From Cladorhizidae sp. MBARI D1340-BT2 (lineage: Eukaryota > Porifera > Demospongiae > Poecilosclerida > Cladorhizidae): a stretch of 64,000 nt of DNA. Made by a program: the position numbers and the translations under genes. The stretch covers positions 11,627,036 to 11,691,035 of the forward strand of contig JAQNBH010000015.1 of the NCBI GenBank assembly GCA_028752905.1, in the 5' to 3' direction. The notes below the pieces were generated by a model. The model was given only the letters and a program-made list of their open reading frames with translations, was not told the DNA's origin and did not search any database. Shown one piece after another: positions 1 through 12,222 of this stretch (within the stretch, counting starts at the first letter, position 1; each line of letters begins with the position of its first letter).

Positions 1-220
1 CATCACTGTACATGGCTGTGCATATGCTCAGCACTGGGACCTCGCTTTGTCCAGCAGCTTGTCTACCTAGTGCTACTCACCTTTCATCCTGTCTCCTGAC
101 ACATCCACTTTGTGTCTTCTTGTCTCCATGTTGCTCAGGGGCACTGTATCAGCTCTGATTTTATTATGCTCTCTCCTGGCATCCATTTTGTCCCAGCCAG
201 TGTCGATGTTGTTTGTGCTG

Positions 221-562
221 CTCAGGACATATCTGTCTCCCCTTGCATGTTCACTGGATATGCACTAGTTGATAGTCCTCAGGGCATATCTGTCTCCCCT
301 TGCATGTTCACTGGATATGCACTAGTTGTTGGTCCTCAGGACATATCTGTCTCCCCTTGCATGTTCACTGGATATGCACTAGTTGATAGTCCTCAGGACA
401 TATCTCTCTCCCCTTGCATGTTCACTGGATATGCACTAGTTGATAGTCCTCAGGACATATCTGTCTCCCCTTGCATGTTCACTGGATATGCACTAGTTGA
501 TAGTCCTCAGGACATATCTGTCTCCCCTTGCATGTTCACTGGATATGCACTAGCTTCTGGTT
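221..562. repeat. 57-bp tandem repeat, 6 copies
   Basis: Six consecutive near-identical 57-bp units start at 221, 278, 335, 392, 449 and 506; each contains ATATCTGTCTCCCCTTGCAT and ends near CTAGTTGATAGTC. Because 57 is a multiple of 3, one plus-strand frame stays open from 112 to 627 and reads as a 19-residue repeat containing SPCMFTGYALV. No splice context, signal peptide or recognisable domain supports translation, so the frame is best read as a by-product of the unit length. Confidence 0.9.
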
Positions 563-740
563 CTCAGGACTTTCCTCTCATCTTGTCGCTATACAAGAGC
601 TCTCTATTTCTGCCTACGCAAATCTGACGGTGCTATTGCCTTTCCTTCAGCCTCTGTTCCTGCTGGTCTGGACTCCCTCCTCACTCTGTTGCTGTTTCCT
701 GCAGGGACATGCAACACTGTGCTGGCTCTTCTGTCTTAGT

Positions 741-808
741 TTGAATAGCAGTACAGTTCAAAGTTCAATAATCTTGGAGCTTGAATAGCAGTGTAGTTCA
801 AAGTTCAA
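741..808. repeat. Short direct duplication, 40-bp period
   Basis: TTGAATAGCAG starts at 741 and again at 781. Each copy is followed by nearly the same sequence up to AGTTCAAAGTTCAA, giving about 1.7 copies of a 40-bp unit. Confidence 0.8.
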
Positions 809-1074
809 AAAAGAGAGAAAAAGTGCATAAGTGAATGTGTAGATAAATACATTGAGTGGATAACAAAAGGAGCATGTCTCTTGAAGCCAACACCACCATT
901 ACCTATCCCTTGGTAGAATTTTAAACATATATAGCTAATATACTGTATTTAATATCGCAAATATTTAGTCTATAATGCTCACATGCACACACACACACAG
1001 CCCTGGAATATGCGGTTACAGTCGTCACAGGGAGTGGACAGGTCACTGGAACATCTCTTCTGAATGGTCAGTGA
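809..1074. other. Non-coding spacer
   Basis: I see no gene here. The stretch is AT-rich, with a short CA run near 985-1000, and leads into the first degenerate copies of the 34-bp satellite. Confidence 0.6.
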
Positions 1075-4000
1075 CTTTACATGGTGTAACTAACACTATA
1101 CATAAGCCATTTACATGGCGTGCCTACCACTAAAGCCATTTACATTGTGTGCCTAACACTATACATAAGCCATTTACATGGTGTGCCTAACACTATACAT
1201 AAGCCATTTACATGGTGTGCCTAACACTATACATAAGCCATTTACATGGTGTACCTAACACTATACATAAGCCATTTACATGGTGTGCCTAACACTATAC
1301 ATAAGCCATTTACATGGTGTGCCTAATACTATACATAAGCCATTTACATGGTGTGCCTAACACTCTACATAAGCCATTTACATGGTGTGCCTAATACTAT
1401 ACATAAGCCATTTACATGGTGTGCCTAACACTATACATAAGCCATTTACATGGTGTACCTAACACTATACATAAGCCATTTACATGGTGTGCCTAACACT
1501 ATACATAAGCCATTTACATGGTGTACCTAACACTATACATAAGCCATTTACATGGTGTGCCTAACACTATACATAAGCCATTTACATGGTGTGCCTAATA
1601 CTATACATAAGCCATTTACATGGTGTGCCTAGCACTATACAAGCCATTTACATGGTGTGCCTAACACTATACATAAGCCATTTACATGGTGTGCCTAACA
1701 CTATACATAAGCCATTTACATGGTGTGCCTAATACTATACATAAGCCATTTACATGGTGTGCCTAACACTATACATAAGCCATTTACATGGTGTTCCTAA
1801 CACTCTACATAAGCCATTTACATGGTGTGCCTAATACTATACATAAGCCATTTACATGGTGTGCCTAACACTATACATAAGCCATTTACATGGTGTGCCT
1901 AACACTATACATAAGCCATTTACAAGGTGTGCCTAACACTATACATAAGCCATTTACATGGTGTGCCTAATACTATACATAAGCCATTTACATGGTGTGC
2001 CTAACACTATACATAAGCCATTTACATGGTGTGCCTAACACTATACATAAGCCATTTACATGGTGTGCCTAACACTATACATAAGCCATTTACATGGTGT
2101 GCCTAACACTATACATAAGCCATTTACATGGTGTGCCTAACACTCTACATAAGCCATTTACATGGTGTGCCTAACACTATACATAAGCCATTTACATGGT
2201 GTGCCTAACACTATACATAAGCCATTTACATGGTGTGCCTAACACTATACATAAGCCATTTACATGGTGTGCCTAACACTATACATAAGCCATTTACATG
2301 GTGTGCCTAACACTCTACATAAGCCATTTACATGGTGTGCCTAATACTATACATAAGCCATTTACATGGTGTGCCTAACACTATACATAAGCCATTTACA
2401 TGGTGTGCCTAACACTCTACATAAGCCATTTACATGGTGTGCTTAACACTATACATAAGCCATTTACATGGTGTGCCTAACACTATACATAAGCCATTTA
2501 CATGGTGTGCCTAACACTATACATAAGCCATTTACATGGTGTGCCTAACACTATACATAAGCCATTTACATGGTGTGCCTAACACTATACATAAGCCATT
2601 TACATGGTGTGCTTAACACTATACATAAGCCATTTACATGGTGTGCCTAACACTATACATAAGCCATTTACATGGTGTGCCTAACACTATACATAAGCCA
2701 TTTACATGGTGTGCCTAACACTCTACATAAGCCATTTACATGGTGTGCCTAATACTATACATAAGCCATTTACATGGTGTGCCTAACACTCTACATAAGC
2801 CATTTACATGGTGTGCCTAACACTCTACATAAGCCATTTACATGGTGTGCCTAACACTATACATAAGCCATTTACATGGTGTGCCTAATACTATACATAA
2901 GCCATTTACATGGTGTGCCTAACACTATACATAAGCCATTTACATGGTGTGCCTAACACTATACATAAGCCATTTACATGGTGTGCCTAACACTATACAT
3001 AAGCCATTTACATGGTGTGTCTAACACTATACATAAGCCATTTACATGGTGTGCCTAACACTATACATAAGCATTTACATGGTGTGCCTAACACTAAACA
3101 TGAGCCATTTACATGGTGTGCCTAACACTATACATAAGCCATTTACATGGTGTGCCTAACACTATACATAAGCCATTTACATGGTGTGCCTAACACTATA
3201 CATAAGCCATTTACATGGTGTGCCTAATACTATACATAAGCCATTTACATGGTGTGCCTAACACTATACATAAGCCATTTACATGGTGTGCCTAACACTA
3301 TACATAAGCCATTTACATGGTGTGCCTAGCACACATAAGCCATTTACATGGTGTGCCTAACACTATACATAAGCCATTTACATGGTGTGCCTAACACTAT
3401 ACATAAGCCATTTACATGGTGTGCCTAACACTCTACATAAGCCATTTACATGGTGTGCCTAATACTATACATAAGCCATTTACATGGTGTGCCTAACACT
3501 ATACATAAGCCATTTACATGGTGTGCCTAACACTATACATAAGCCATTTACATGGTGTGCCTAACACTCTACATAAGCCATTTACATGGTGTGCCTAACA
3601 CTCTACATAAGCCATTTACATGGTGTGCCTAACACTATACATAAGCCATTTACATGGTGTGCCTAACACTCTACATAAGCCATTTACATGGTGTGCCTAA
3701 CACTCTACATAAGCCATTTACATGGTGTGCCTAACACTATACATAAGCCATTTACATGGTGTGCCTAATACTATACATAAGCCATTTACATGGTGTGCCT
3801 ACCACTAAAGCCATTTACATGGTGTGCCTAACACTATACATAAGCCATTTACATGGTGTGCCTAACACTATACATAAGCCATTTACATGGTGTTCCTAAC
3901 ACTATACATAAGCCATTTACATGGTGTGCCTAACACTATACATAAGCCATTTACATGGTGTGCCTAACACTATACATAAGCCATTTACATGGTGTGCCTA

Positions 4001-7000
4001 ACACTCTACATAAGCCATTTACATGGTGTGCCTAACACTACATAAGCCATTTACATGGTGTGCCTAACACTATACATAAGCCATTTACATGGTGTTCCTA
4101 ACACTATACATAAGCCATTTACATGGTGTGCCTAACACTATACATAAGCCATTTACATGGTGTGCCTAACACTCTACATAAGCCATTTACATGGTGTGCC
4201 TAACACTATACATAAGCCATTTACATGGTGTGCCTAACACTATACATAAGCCATTTACATGGTGTGCCTAACACTATACATAAGCCATTTACATGGTGTG
4301 CCTAACACTATACATAAGCCATTTACATGGTGTGCCTAACACTATACATAAGCCATTTACATAAGCCATTTACATGGTGTGCCTAACACTATACATAAGC
4401 CATTTACATGGTGTGCCTAACACTATACATAAGCCATTTACATGGTGTGCCTAACACTCTACATAAGCCATTTACATGGTGTGCCTAACACTATATATAA
4501 GCCATTTACATGGTGTGCCTAACACTATACATAAGCCATTTACATGGTGTGCCTAACACTATACATAAGCCATTTACATGGTGTGCCTAACACTATACAT
4601 AAGCCATTTACATGGTGTGCCTAACACTATACATAAGCCATTTACATGGTGTGCCTAACACTCTACATAAGCCATTTACATGGTGTGCCTAATACTATAC
4701 ATAAGCCATTTACATGGTGTGCCTAGCACACATAAGCCATTTACATGGTGTGCCTAACACTATACATAAGCCATTTACATGGTGTGCCTAACACTATACA
4801 TAAGCCATTTACATGGTGTGCCTAACACTAAAGCCATTTACATGGTGTGCCTAACACTATACATAAGCCATTTACATGGTGTGCCTAACACTATACATAA
4901 GCCATTTACATGGTGTGCCTAACACTATACATAAGCCATTTACATGGTGTGCCTAACACTATACATAAGCCATTTACATGGTGTGCCTAGCACACAAGCC
5001 ATTTACATGGTGTGCCTAACACTGTACATAAGCCATTTACATGGTGTGCCTAACACTATACATAAGCCATTTACATGGTGTGCCTAACACTATACATAAG
5101 CCATTTACATGGTGTGCCTAATACTATACATAAGCCATTTACATGGTGTGCCTAACACTATACATAAGCCATTTACATGGTGTGCCTAACACTCTACATA
5201 AGCCATTTACATGGTGTGCCTAACACTATACATAAGCCATTTACATGGTGTGCCTAACACTATACATAAGCCATTTACATGGTGTGCCTAACACTATACA
5301 TAAGCCATTTACATGGTGTGCCTAACACACTACATAAGCCATTTACATGGTGTGCCTAACACTATACATAAGCCATTTACATGGTGTGCCTAACACAATA
5401 CATAAGCCATTTACATGGTGTGCCTAACACTATACATAAGCCATTTACATGGTGTGCCTAACACTATACATAAGCCATTTACATGGTGTGCCTAACACTA
5501 TACATAAGCCATTTACATGGTGTGCCTAACACTACATAAGCCATTTACATGGTGTGCCTAACACTATACATAAGCCATTTACATGGTGTGCCTAACACTA
5601 TACTAGCCATTTACATGGTGTGCCTAACACTATACATAAGCCATTTACATGGTGTGCCTAACACTATACATAAGCCATTTACATGGTGTGCCTAACACTA
5701 TACATAAGCCATTTACATGGTGTACCTAACACTCTACATAAGCCATTTACATGGTGTGCCTAACACTATACATAAGCCATTTACATGGTGTGCCTAACAC
5801 TATACATAAGCCATTTACATGGTGTGCCTAACACTCTACATAAGCCATTTACATGGTGTGCCTAACACTATACATAAGCCATTTACATGGTGTGCCTAAC
5901 ACTATACATAAGCCATCTACATGGTGTGCCTAACACTATACATAAGCCATTTACATGGTGTGCCTAACACTAAACATAAGCCATTTACATGGTGTGCCTA
6001 ACACTATACATAAGCCATTTACATGGTGTGCCTAACACTATACATAAGCCATTTACATGGTGTGCCTAACACTATACATAAGCCATTTACATGGTGTGCC
6101 TAACACTATACATAAGCCATTTACATGGTGTGCCTAACACTAAACATAAGCCATTTACATGGTGTGCCTAATACTATACATAAGCCATTTACATGGTGTG
6201 CCTAACACTATACATAAGCCATTTACATGGTGTGCCTAACACTCTACACAAGCCATTTACATGGTGTGCCTAACACTATACATAAGCCATTTACATGGTG
6301 TGCCTAACACTATACATAAGCCATTTACATGGTGTGCCTAACACTATACATAAGCCATTTACATGGTGTGCCTAACACTATACATAAGCCATTTACATGG
6401 TGTTCCTAACACTATACAAGCCATTTACATGGTGTGCCTAACACTATACATAAGCCATTTACATGGTGTGCCTAACACTATACATAAGCCATTTACATGG
6501 TGTGCCTAACACTATACATAAGCCATTTACATGGTGTGCCTAACACTCTACATAAGCCATTTACATGGTGTGCCTAACACTATACATAAGCCATTTACTT
6601 GGTGTGCCTAACACTATACATAAGCCATTTACATGGTGTGCCTAACACTCTACATAAGCCATTTACATGGTGTGCCTAACACTATACATAAGCCATTTAC
6701 TTGGTGTGCCTAACACTCTACATAAGCCATTTACATGGTGTGCCTAACACTATACATAAGCCATTTACATGGTGTGCCTAACACTATACATAAGCCATTT
6801 ACATGGTGTGCCTAACACTATACATAAGCCATTTACATGGTGTACCTAACACTATACATAAGCCATTTACATGGTGTGCCTAACACTATACATAAGCCAT
6901 TTACATGGTGTACCTAACACTATACATAAGCCATTTACATGGTGTGCCTAACACTATACATAAGCCATTTACATGGTGTGCCTAACACTATACATAAGCC

Positions 7001-7699
7001 ATTTACATGGTGTGCCTAATACTATACATAAGCCATTTACATGGTGTGCCTAATACTATACATAAGCCATTTACATGGTGTGCCTAACACTATACATAAG
7101 CCATTTACATGGTGTGCCTAACACTATACATAAGCCATTTACATGGTGTGCCTAACACTATACATAAGCCATTTACATGGTGTGCCTAACACTCTACATA
7201 AGCCATTTACATGGTGTGCCTAACACTATACATAAGCCATTTACATGGTGTGCCTAACACTATACATAAGCCATTTACATGGTGTGCCTAACACTATACA
7301 TAAGCCATTTACATGGTGTGCCTAATACTATACATAAGCCATTTACATGGTGTGCCTAACACTATACATAAGCCATTTACATGGTGTGCCTAATACTATA
7401 CATAAGCCATTTACATGGTGTACCTAACACTATACATAAGCCATTTACATGGTGTGCCTAATACTATACATAAGCCATTTACATGGTGTGCCTAACACTC
7501 TACATAAGCCATTTACATGGTGTGCCTAACACTCTACATAAGCCATTTACATGGTGTGCCTAACACTATACATAAGCCATTTACATGGTGTGCCTAACAC
7601 TATACATAAGCCATTTACATGGTGTGCCTAATACTATACATAAGCCATTTACATGGTGTGCCTAACACTATACATAAGCCATTTACATGGTGTGCCTAA
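1075..7699. repeat. 34-bp satellite array, left block
   Basis: About 195 head-to-tail copies of a 34-bp unit that includes AAGCCATTTACATGGTGTGC followed by CTAACACTATACAT. Recurrent single-base variants occur (CTAATACTAT, CTAACACTCTACAT, GTGTACCTAAC). There are also short deletion variants such as CTAGCACACAAG near 4990 and CTACCACTAAAG near 3799. The first copies (1075-1140) are the most divergent, as expected at an array edge. The array resumes after the transposon at 10922, so both blocks were once one array. Confidence 0.97.
7697..7699. other. Left target-site flank TAA of the Harbinger insertion
   Basis: TAA directly precedes the left terminal inverted repeat. PIF/Harbinger elements duplicate a 3-bp TWA target (established knowledge). 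The right flank at 10919-10921 reads TTA, so the copies differ at the central base. The uninterrupted satellite variant CTAATACTAT would provide a TAA target. Confidence 0.7.
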
Positions 7700-7717
7700 A
7701 GGCTGGTTCACAATATG
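7700..7717 (+). repeat. Left terminal inverted repeat of Harbinger element
   Basis: The 18 bases AGGCTGGTTCACAATATG match the reverse complement of 10901-10918 exactly. They mark the left boundary where the satellite sequence stops. Confidence 0.95.
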
Positions 7718-7733
7718 CAGGTTGCACTAGCAA

Positions 7734-7831
7734 CGCGAAGCGAAGCGACGCAAAGCGACTGTTTTGTGATATTGTGAACACGTTCTCGCTTCGCGTCGCA
7801 TCGCTTCGCTTCGCTTCGCTTCGCTTTGCTT
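7734..7831. repeat. Left subterminal GCGAAGC array and hairpin
   Basis: Runs of GCGAAGCGAAGCGACGC (7734-7759) are followed by the complementary CGCTTCGCGTCGCATCGCTT-type run (7788-7831). They are separated by about 30 bases containing ATATTGTGAAC, an echo of the TIR. The two runs can fold into a large imperfect hairpin. Subterminal repeats like these are candidate binding sites for the element's MADF protein or transposase (inference). Confidence 0.8.
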
Positions 7832-7917
7832 GAATAGAAAAGATTTCTATTCCAACGGAAGTCGCGCGAGGTTTTAAGGTGTGGCAGGTGCGCTTTATTT
7901 GTATTATTGCACGGAAG

Positions 7918-8949
7918 ATGGATGATGAAAAACTGATAGAGGCTGTTAGGTACTTCCCCAGTATATGGGATGTAGCCCATCGATCCTACAGGGACTCCAA
8001 GGCAAGGGAGAACTCTTGGAAAAAAGTTGCAATTGAAGTAAGCTCATATAACTCGCTAGCTATACTGTAGCTTGTGAACTATAGCTATATATTCTCTGTG
8101 ATACAGGTGGGAGATGGTGTGACAGGCGATCAGTGTTTGAGGAGGTGGAAGGTCATTCGTGACAAGTTCGTAAAGGAGCTAAGGAAGAAGAAGAAGAAAA
8201 GTGGAGAGGAAGGCCCACCATTCAAGTCAAACTGGCATTTGTTTGACCTTCTGTTGTTCCTCAATGACACTGTCAGGCATAGAGCGTAAGTTTTTTTTAT
8301 AATTTAATGAATGTGGCTGTGTTAATCCTTGTTTTTACAACAGCACATTCTCAAACTTTGGTGATGGTGCCACCACTTCTCAAACAACACAAGACGAGGA
8401 GACAGAACAGGAGACACAACAGGATGGGCTACATAGAGGTTGTGAAGCAGGTTCTGAGTTTGATGAAAGGTGTACACACCATCATAATAACATGATTTAC
8501 TTTTAAATGCACTTTTAACTGGACTATATATATCACTTTATAGTTTAGTTGATGGGGATCATCTCTCTCGGGCCGCTTCTCCACAATCCCCAGCAATTAG
8601 TGTGAGACCGGCTTTACAGGTCTCATCACAGACTCGGCCACCTGCAAAAAAACGCCGTAGGGTTGACGGACATCAGGAGGAGGTTATGGACAGTGCCATA
8701 ATACGGTGCTTGGAGGATTCCCGCGAGCGGCAGGTGGCACGGGAAAGAGAAAGGGAGGCTATGGATAAAAATCCAGAAATAAACTATGGACTCGAGATTG
8801 CCAATACGATGAATACGATGAATCCCAGACAGAAGGCAATAGCAAAACTGAGAATACGACAGGTTTTACTCGAAGTTCAGTTTCCTACTGAACCATACCC
8901 CCAACCATTATCCCCTTCATCCTCAAACTTTTATCCTCCAAACTATTAA
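7918..8949 (+). CDS. Harbinger-associated MADF/Myb-like DNA-binding protein, 4 exons
   Basis: Predicted exons are 7918-8037, 8107-8285, 8344-8469 and 8544-8949. They join in phase to 831 nt (276 residues plus stop) through introns of 58-74 bp with GT..AG borders. The N-terminus (residues 1-100) is a MADF-type Myb/SANT domain: MDDEKLIEAVRYFPSIWD, then RENSWKKVAIEV, QCLRRWKVIRDKF and a basic run RKKKKKSG. A Q/T/E-rich linker follows, then a nuclear localisation signal PAKKRRRV, an arginine/glutamate-rich helix and a BESS-like C-terminus near RQKAIAKLRIRQVLLEVQF. In Harbinger elements this second protein brings the transposase into the nucleus and to the termini (established knowledge). An in-frame ATG at 7879 could add 13 residues; I chose 7918 because MDDEKL is the usual start of the domain. 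No lesion seen. Confidence 0.9.
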
Positions 8950-9037
8950 GTTTATTATTATTATATGTATGTACTGGCCAGTATGAGTACATGTATATAA
9001 TATATAGTTATGTAATATATCATGGTGTGTAACAAAG

Positions 9038-10741
9038 TCATTGTGTTCGGCGTATATGAGGGTACTGCCATGAAAGTTCACCAGTTGGACTGCTGAAGTA
9101 ATCTTTATAATCACTCCTTATGGAGGCAGCCAACCTTGAATGCCTGTATTAAAAGGGGAACAATATCAAAATATAGAATAAAAAGATAAAAATAAACATA
9201 CCTGTTGCTGCTGGTGGATCCTACAGTTTGCATGCCAGTGCATGGGTCTTCGTCTGCCCTCCATCTGCCTGCAATTGAATTTCCAGCACCATCTTCACCA
9301 TCAATGAAGCCAGGAGGACAGTAGACAGACGATTCTGTGGTTCGTAAATAGTTGTGGAGAGCAATCGTAGCTTTACTGTATGCAACTACACGCTCTGGTT
9401 GTGCTATTATTGGCCGTCTGAATAGCCTCCACCTGTATAAACCAGAGTCAAAAGAATAACTTCTTTATTCATATACGATCATACAGTCATACCGAGCAGC
9501 TAATATTCCGAAGCCTCAATTGTTCGCCTTGCCCGACTCAACCTATAGTTAAAAATGGCTTGGTCCTCTGCAAAGGAGCAAGGTTATCAAATATATTTAT
9601 TTGTTTTTATTATTTATAATACCAGGTAGGTTCTTTCCGGGATATGGCCGCAACATGTTCTTCCTGAGAGGAAAGGCCTCGTCTCCGACCACAACATATG
9701 GTAGCTGAGGCTGTGTTGTGCCAGGAAGTGGCATTGGGACTGGTAATGGCAGAGAGTCACATTCAAGTGCCTTCCCAAAAGCCGAGTTGGACAGGGTACC
9801 TCCATCGCTATGGCGACCTACTTGTCCCAAGTCCAGTAAGGTGAATCTATAATATAAACATGTGGTTATGTGAACAATACGACATCTACAAAGTATAAGT
9901 ATACCTGTAGTGAGCATCACAGACGGCCAAGAGTACTATTGAATGCGAGCCCTTGTAGTTGAAGTACGTGGACCCACTGTTGATGGGAGCTTGCACTACA
10001 ATATGCTTCCCATCAATTGCTCCTGTTATTATGGTAAACGATAATACATCAGAAAACATGTATTTTTAGCAGCTAAATTTACCTATACAGTTTGGAAAAT
10101 TCCACAACTTGTAAAACTCTGTGCTGATTCCAACCCATTCTTGAGCACATGACGGGACCTTCACATACAACTTTGCCAACTCAGACCATATCACCTCACA
10201 AGTCTCTCCAAGGATTGCACACACTGTCGACCGTCCCATACGGAAATTGAACGACAAAGAGACCTGCAAATAATTATTCCTGCTTACATTCAACATTAAT
10301 CGACTATCTGTGATATACTTGAGAGTTTCCTGTAGCCAGATAGCGAAGGGTGAGGGCCAACCTCTCTGCAGCAGATATTTCTGCTCTTACAGAGCTTCTA
10401 TACCTTCTGTGTGTCAAGAAGGGACCAACCTATTCCAAACATCAGGACTTCATACAATGAGAATCATGCAAAGGTTAGCTCTTGGTCAATTACTACATAC
10501 ATACCATCCCTAGCAGTGAATCAAAACGCTCCTTTGACATCCTCATATATGTGAAATGGGACTCTGGGTCAGAGAGCCTCATCTCTTGCAGAAGGTTGTG
10601 ATATTCCCCCTGTTGCCTCCTACGTGAAAAAATTGGTCGTACCCACATTCTTCTTCTGTTCTTTCTCCTCCTTCTCCTCGTCCTGATCAAAGTCAAAATA
10701 AACAACTGGTGAAACTCTTCGTCGCTGGAATCGCTGGCCAT
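9038..10741 (-). pseudogene. Harbinger DDE transposase (HARBI1-like), 8 exons, one frameshift
   Basis: Predicted exons in transcript order: 10741-10505, 10429-10319, 10263-10083, 10022-9905, 9846-9623, 9567-9493, 9432-9202, 9143-9038; introns are 58-76 bp apart from a few shorter ones. Residues show the HARBI1-like plan: basic N-terminus, FDSLLGM, ERLALTLRYLATG, SFNFRMGRSTV (helix-turn-helix region), [16 protein letters not shown] with the first catalytic Asp, [24 protein letters not shown] with the second Asp, RRTIEA with the Glu, then WRLFRRPI and a C-terminus ending SWQYPHIRRTQ. The exons sum to 1283 nt, two short of a multiple of three plus one codon. The break falls right after the catalytic Glu at about 9510-9516: the frame reaches TAG, while the next frame reads GILAAR as the family requires. 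A 4-base deletion explains it. Otherwise complete, about 428 residues before the lesion. Confidence 0.88.
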
Positions 10742-10802
10742 GCTCGCAAGAATAATTGTTCGGGTCGAAGTTCGTTAATCAATGGGTGGAGTTCGTAATT
10801 TC

Positions 10803-10900
10803 AAAGCGAGGCGATGCGTCTAGTATTATATTGTGAACCATTTAAAGGAAACAAGGCGACGCGAAGCGAAGCGAAGCGACGCGACACGGAGGCCTCGCTT
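10803..10900. repeat. Right subterminal GCGAAGC array
   Basis: Contains AAAGCGAGGCGATGCG near 10803, a second TATTGTGAACCATTT echo of the TIR near 10831, and GGCGACGCGAAGCGAAGCGA-type repeats at 10853-10885. It mirrors the left subterminal array in composition and spacing. Confidence 0.8.
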
Positions 10901-10918
10901 CATATTGTGAACCAGCCT
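10901..10918 (-). repeat. Right terminal inverted repeat of Harbinger element
   Basis: CATATTGTGAACCAGCCT is the exact inverse of 7700-7717. It is followed by TTA and then by satellite sequence. Confidence 0.95.
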
Positions 10919-10921
10919 TTA

Positions 10922-11991
10922 TACTATACATAAGCCATTTACATGGTGTACCTAACACTATACATAAGCCATTTACATGGTGTGCCTAACACTATACATA
11001 AGCCATTTACATGGTGTGCCTAACACTATACATAAGCCATTTACATGGTGTGCCTAACACTATACATAAGCCATTTACATGGTGTGCCTAACACTACATA
11101 AGCCATTTACATGGTGTGCCTAACACTATACATAAGCCATTTACATGGTGTGCCTAACACTATACATAAGCCATTTACATGGTGTGCCTAACACTATACA
11201 TAAGCCATTTACATGGTGTGCCTAACACTATACATAAGCCATTTACATGGTGTGCCTAACACTATACATAAGCCATTTACATGGTGTGCCTAATACTATA
11301 CATAAGCCATTTACATGGTGTGCCTAACACTATACATAAGCCATTTACATGGTGTGCCTAACACTATACATAAGCCATTTACATGGTGTGCCTAACACAC
11401 TACATAAGCCATTTACATGGTGTGCCTAACACTATACATAAGCCATTTACATGGTGTGCCTAACACTATACATAAGCCATTTACATGGTGTGCCTAACAC
11501 TACATAAGCCATTTACATGGTGTGCCTAACACTATACATAAGCCATTTACATGGTGTGCCTAACACTATACATAAGCCATTTACATGGTGTGCCTAATAC
11601 TATACATAAGCCATTTACATGGTGTGCCTAACACTATACATAAGCCATTTACATGGTGTGCCTAACACTATACATAAGCCATTTACATGGTGTGCCTAAC
11701 ACTCTACATAAGCCATTTACATGGTGTGCCTAATACTCTACATAAGCCATTTACATGGTGTGCCTAACACTATACATAAGCCATTTACATGGTGTGCCTA
11801 ACACTATACATAAGCCATTTACATGGTGTGCCTAACACTATACATGAGCCATTTACATGGTGTGCCTAACACTATACATAAGCCATTTACATGGTGTGCC
11901 TAACACAATACATAAGCCATTTACATGGTGTGCCTAACACTCTACATAAGCGATTTACATGGTGTGCCTAACACTATACATAAGCCATTTA
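10922..11991. repeat. 34-bp satellite array, right block
   Basis: About 31 more copies of the same 34-bp unit found at 1075-7699, in the same orientation and register. The block ends at CATTTACTTAG, where the 39-bp repeat begins. Confidence 0.97.
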
Positions 11992-11992
11992 C

Positions 11993-12148
11993 TTAGAGAC
12001 ATTGTCAACCACCAATGGAACTTGCATTAGGTTAGAGACGTTGTCAAATACCAACGGAACTTGTGTTAAGTTAAAGACATTGTCAACCACCAACGGAACT
12101 TGTGTTAAGTTAGATACATTGTCAACCACCAATGAAACTTGCGTTAGT
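11993..12148. repeat. 39-bp tandem repeat, 4 copies
   Basis: Four copies of a 39-bp unit containing GACATTGTCAACCACCAA and GGAACTTG, with scattered substitutions. The repeat abuts the 34-bp array without a gap. Confidence 0.9.
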
Positions 12149-12222
12149 TAGAGGCACAATGTGGAGTCCTACATATTTATATATATATATATACTGAGAT
12201 CTTGACTCACTCCACATTGCAG

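Larger units (their letters stand above)
7700..10918. mobile_element. PIF/Harbinger-type DNA transposon, 3.2 kb, inserted in the 34-bp satellite
   Basis: A 3219-bp element bounded by perfect 18-bp terminal inverted repeats (AGGCTGGTTCACAATATG and its complement) and 3-bp TWA-like flanks. It carries two spliced genes on opposite strands: a MADF/Myb-like DNA-binding protein (plus, 7918-8949) and a DDE transposase (minus, 9038-10741). This two-gene layout with convergent 3' ends is the standard autonomous Harbinger architecture (established knowledge). GCGAAGC-rich subterminal arrays lie inside both TIRs. The same satellite flanks both sides, so insertion came after array expansion. The transposase has one apparent frameshift, so this copy may now be non-autonomous. 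Confidence 0.95.

Noticed and set aside
1075..11991. Regular spacing of the 34-bp array considered as a CRISPR array
   Set aside because: Units are contiguous with no unique spacers, and the host is eukaryotic.
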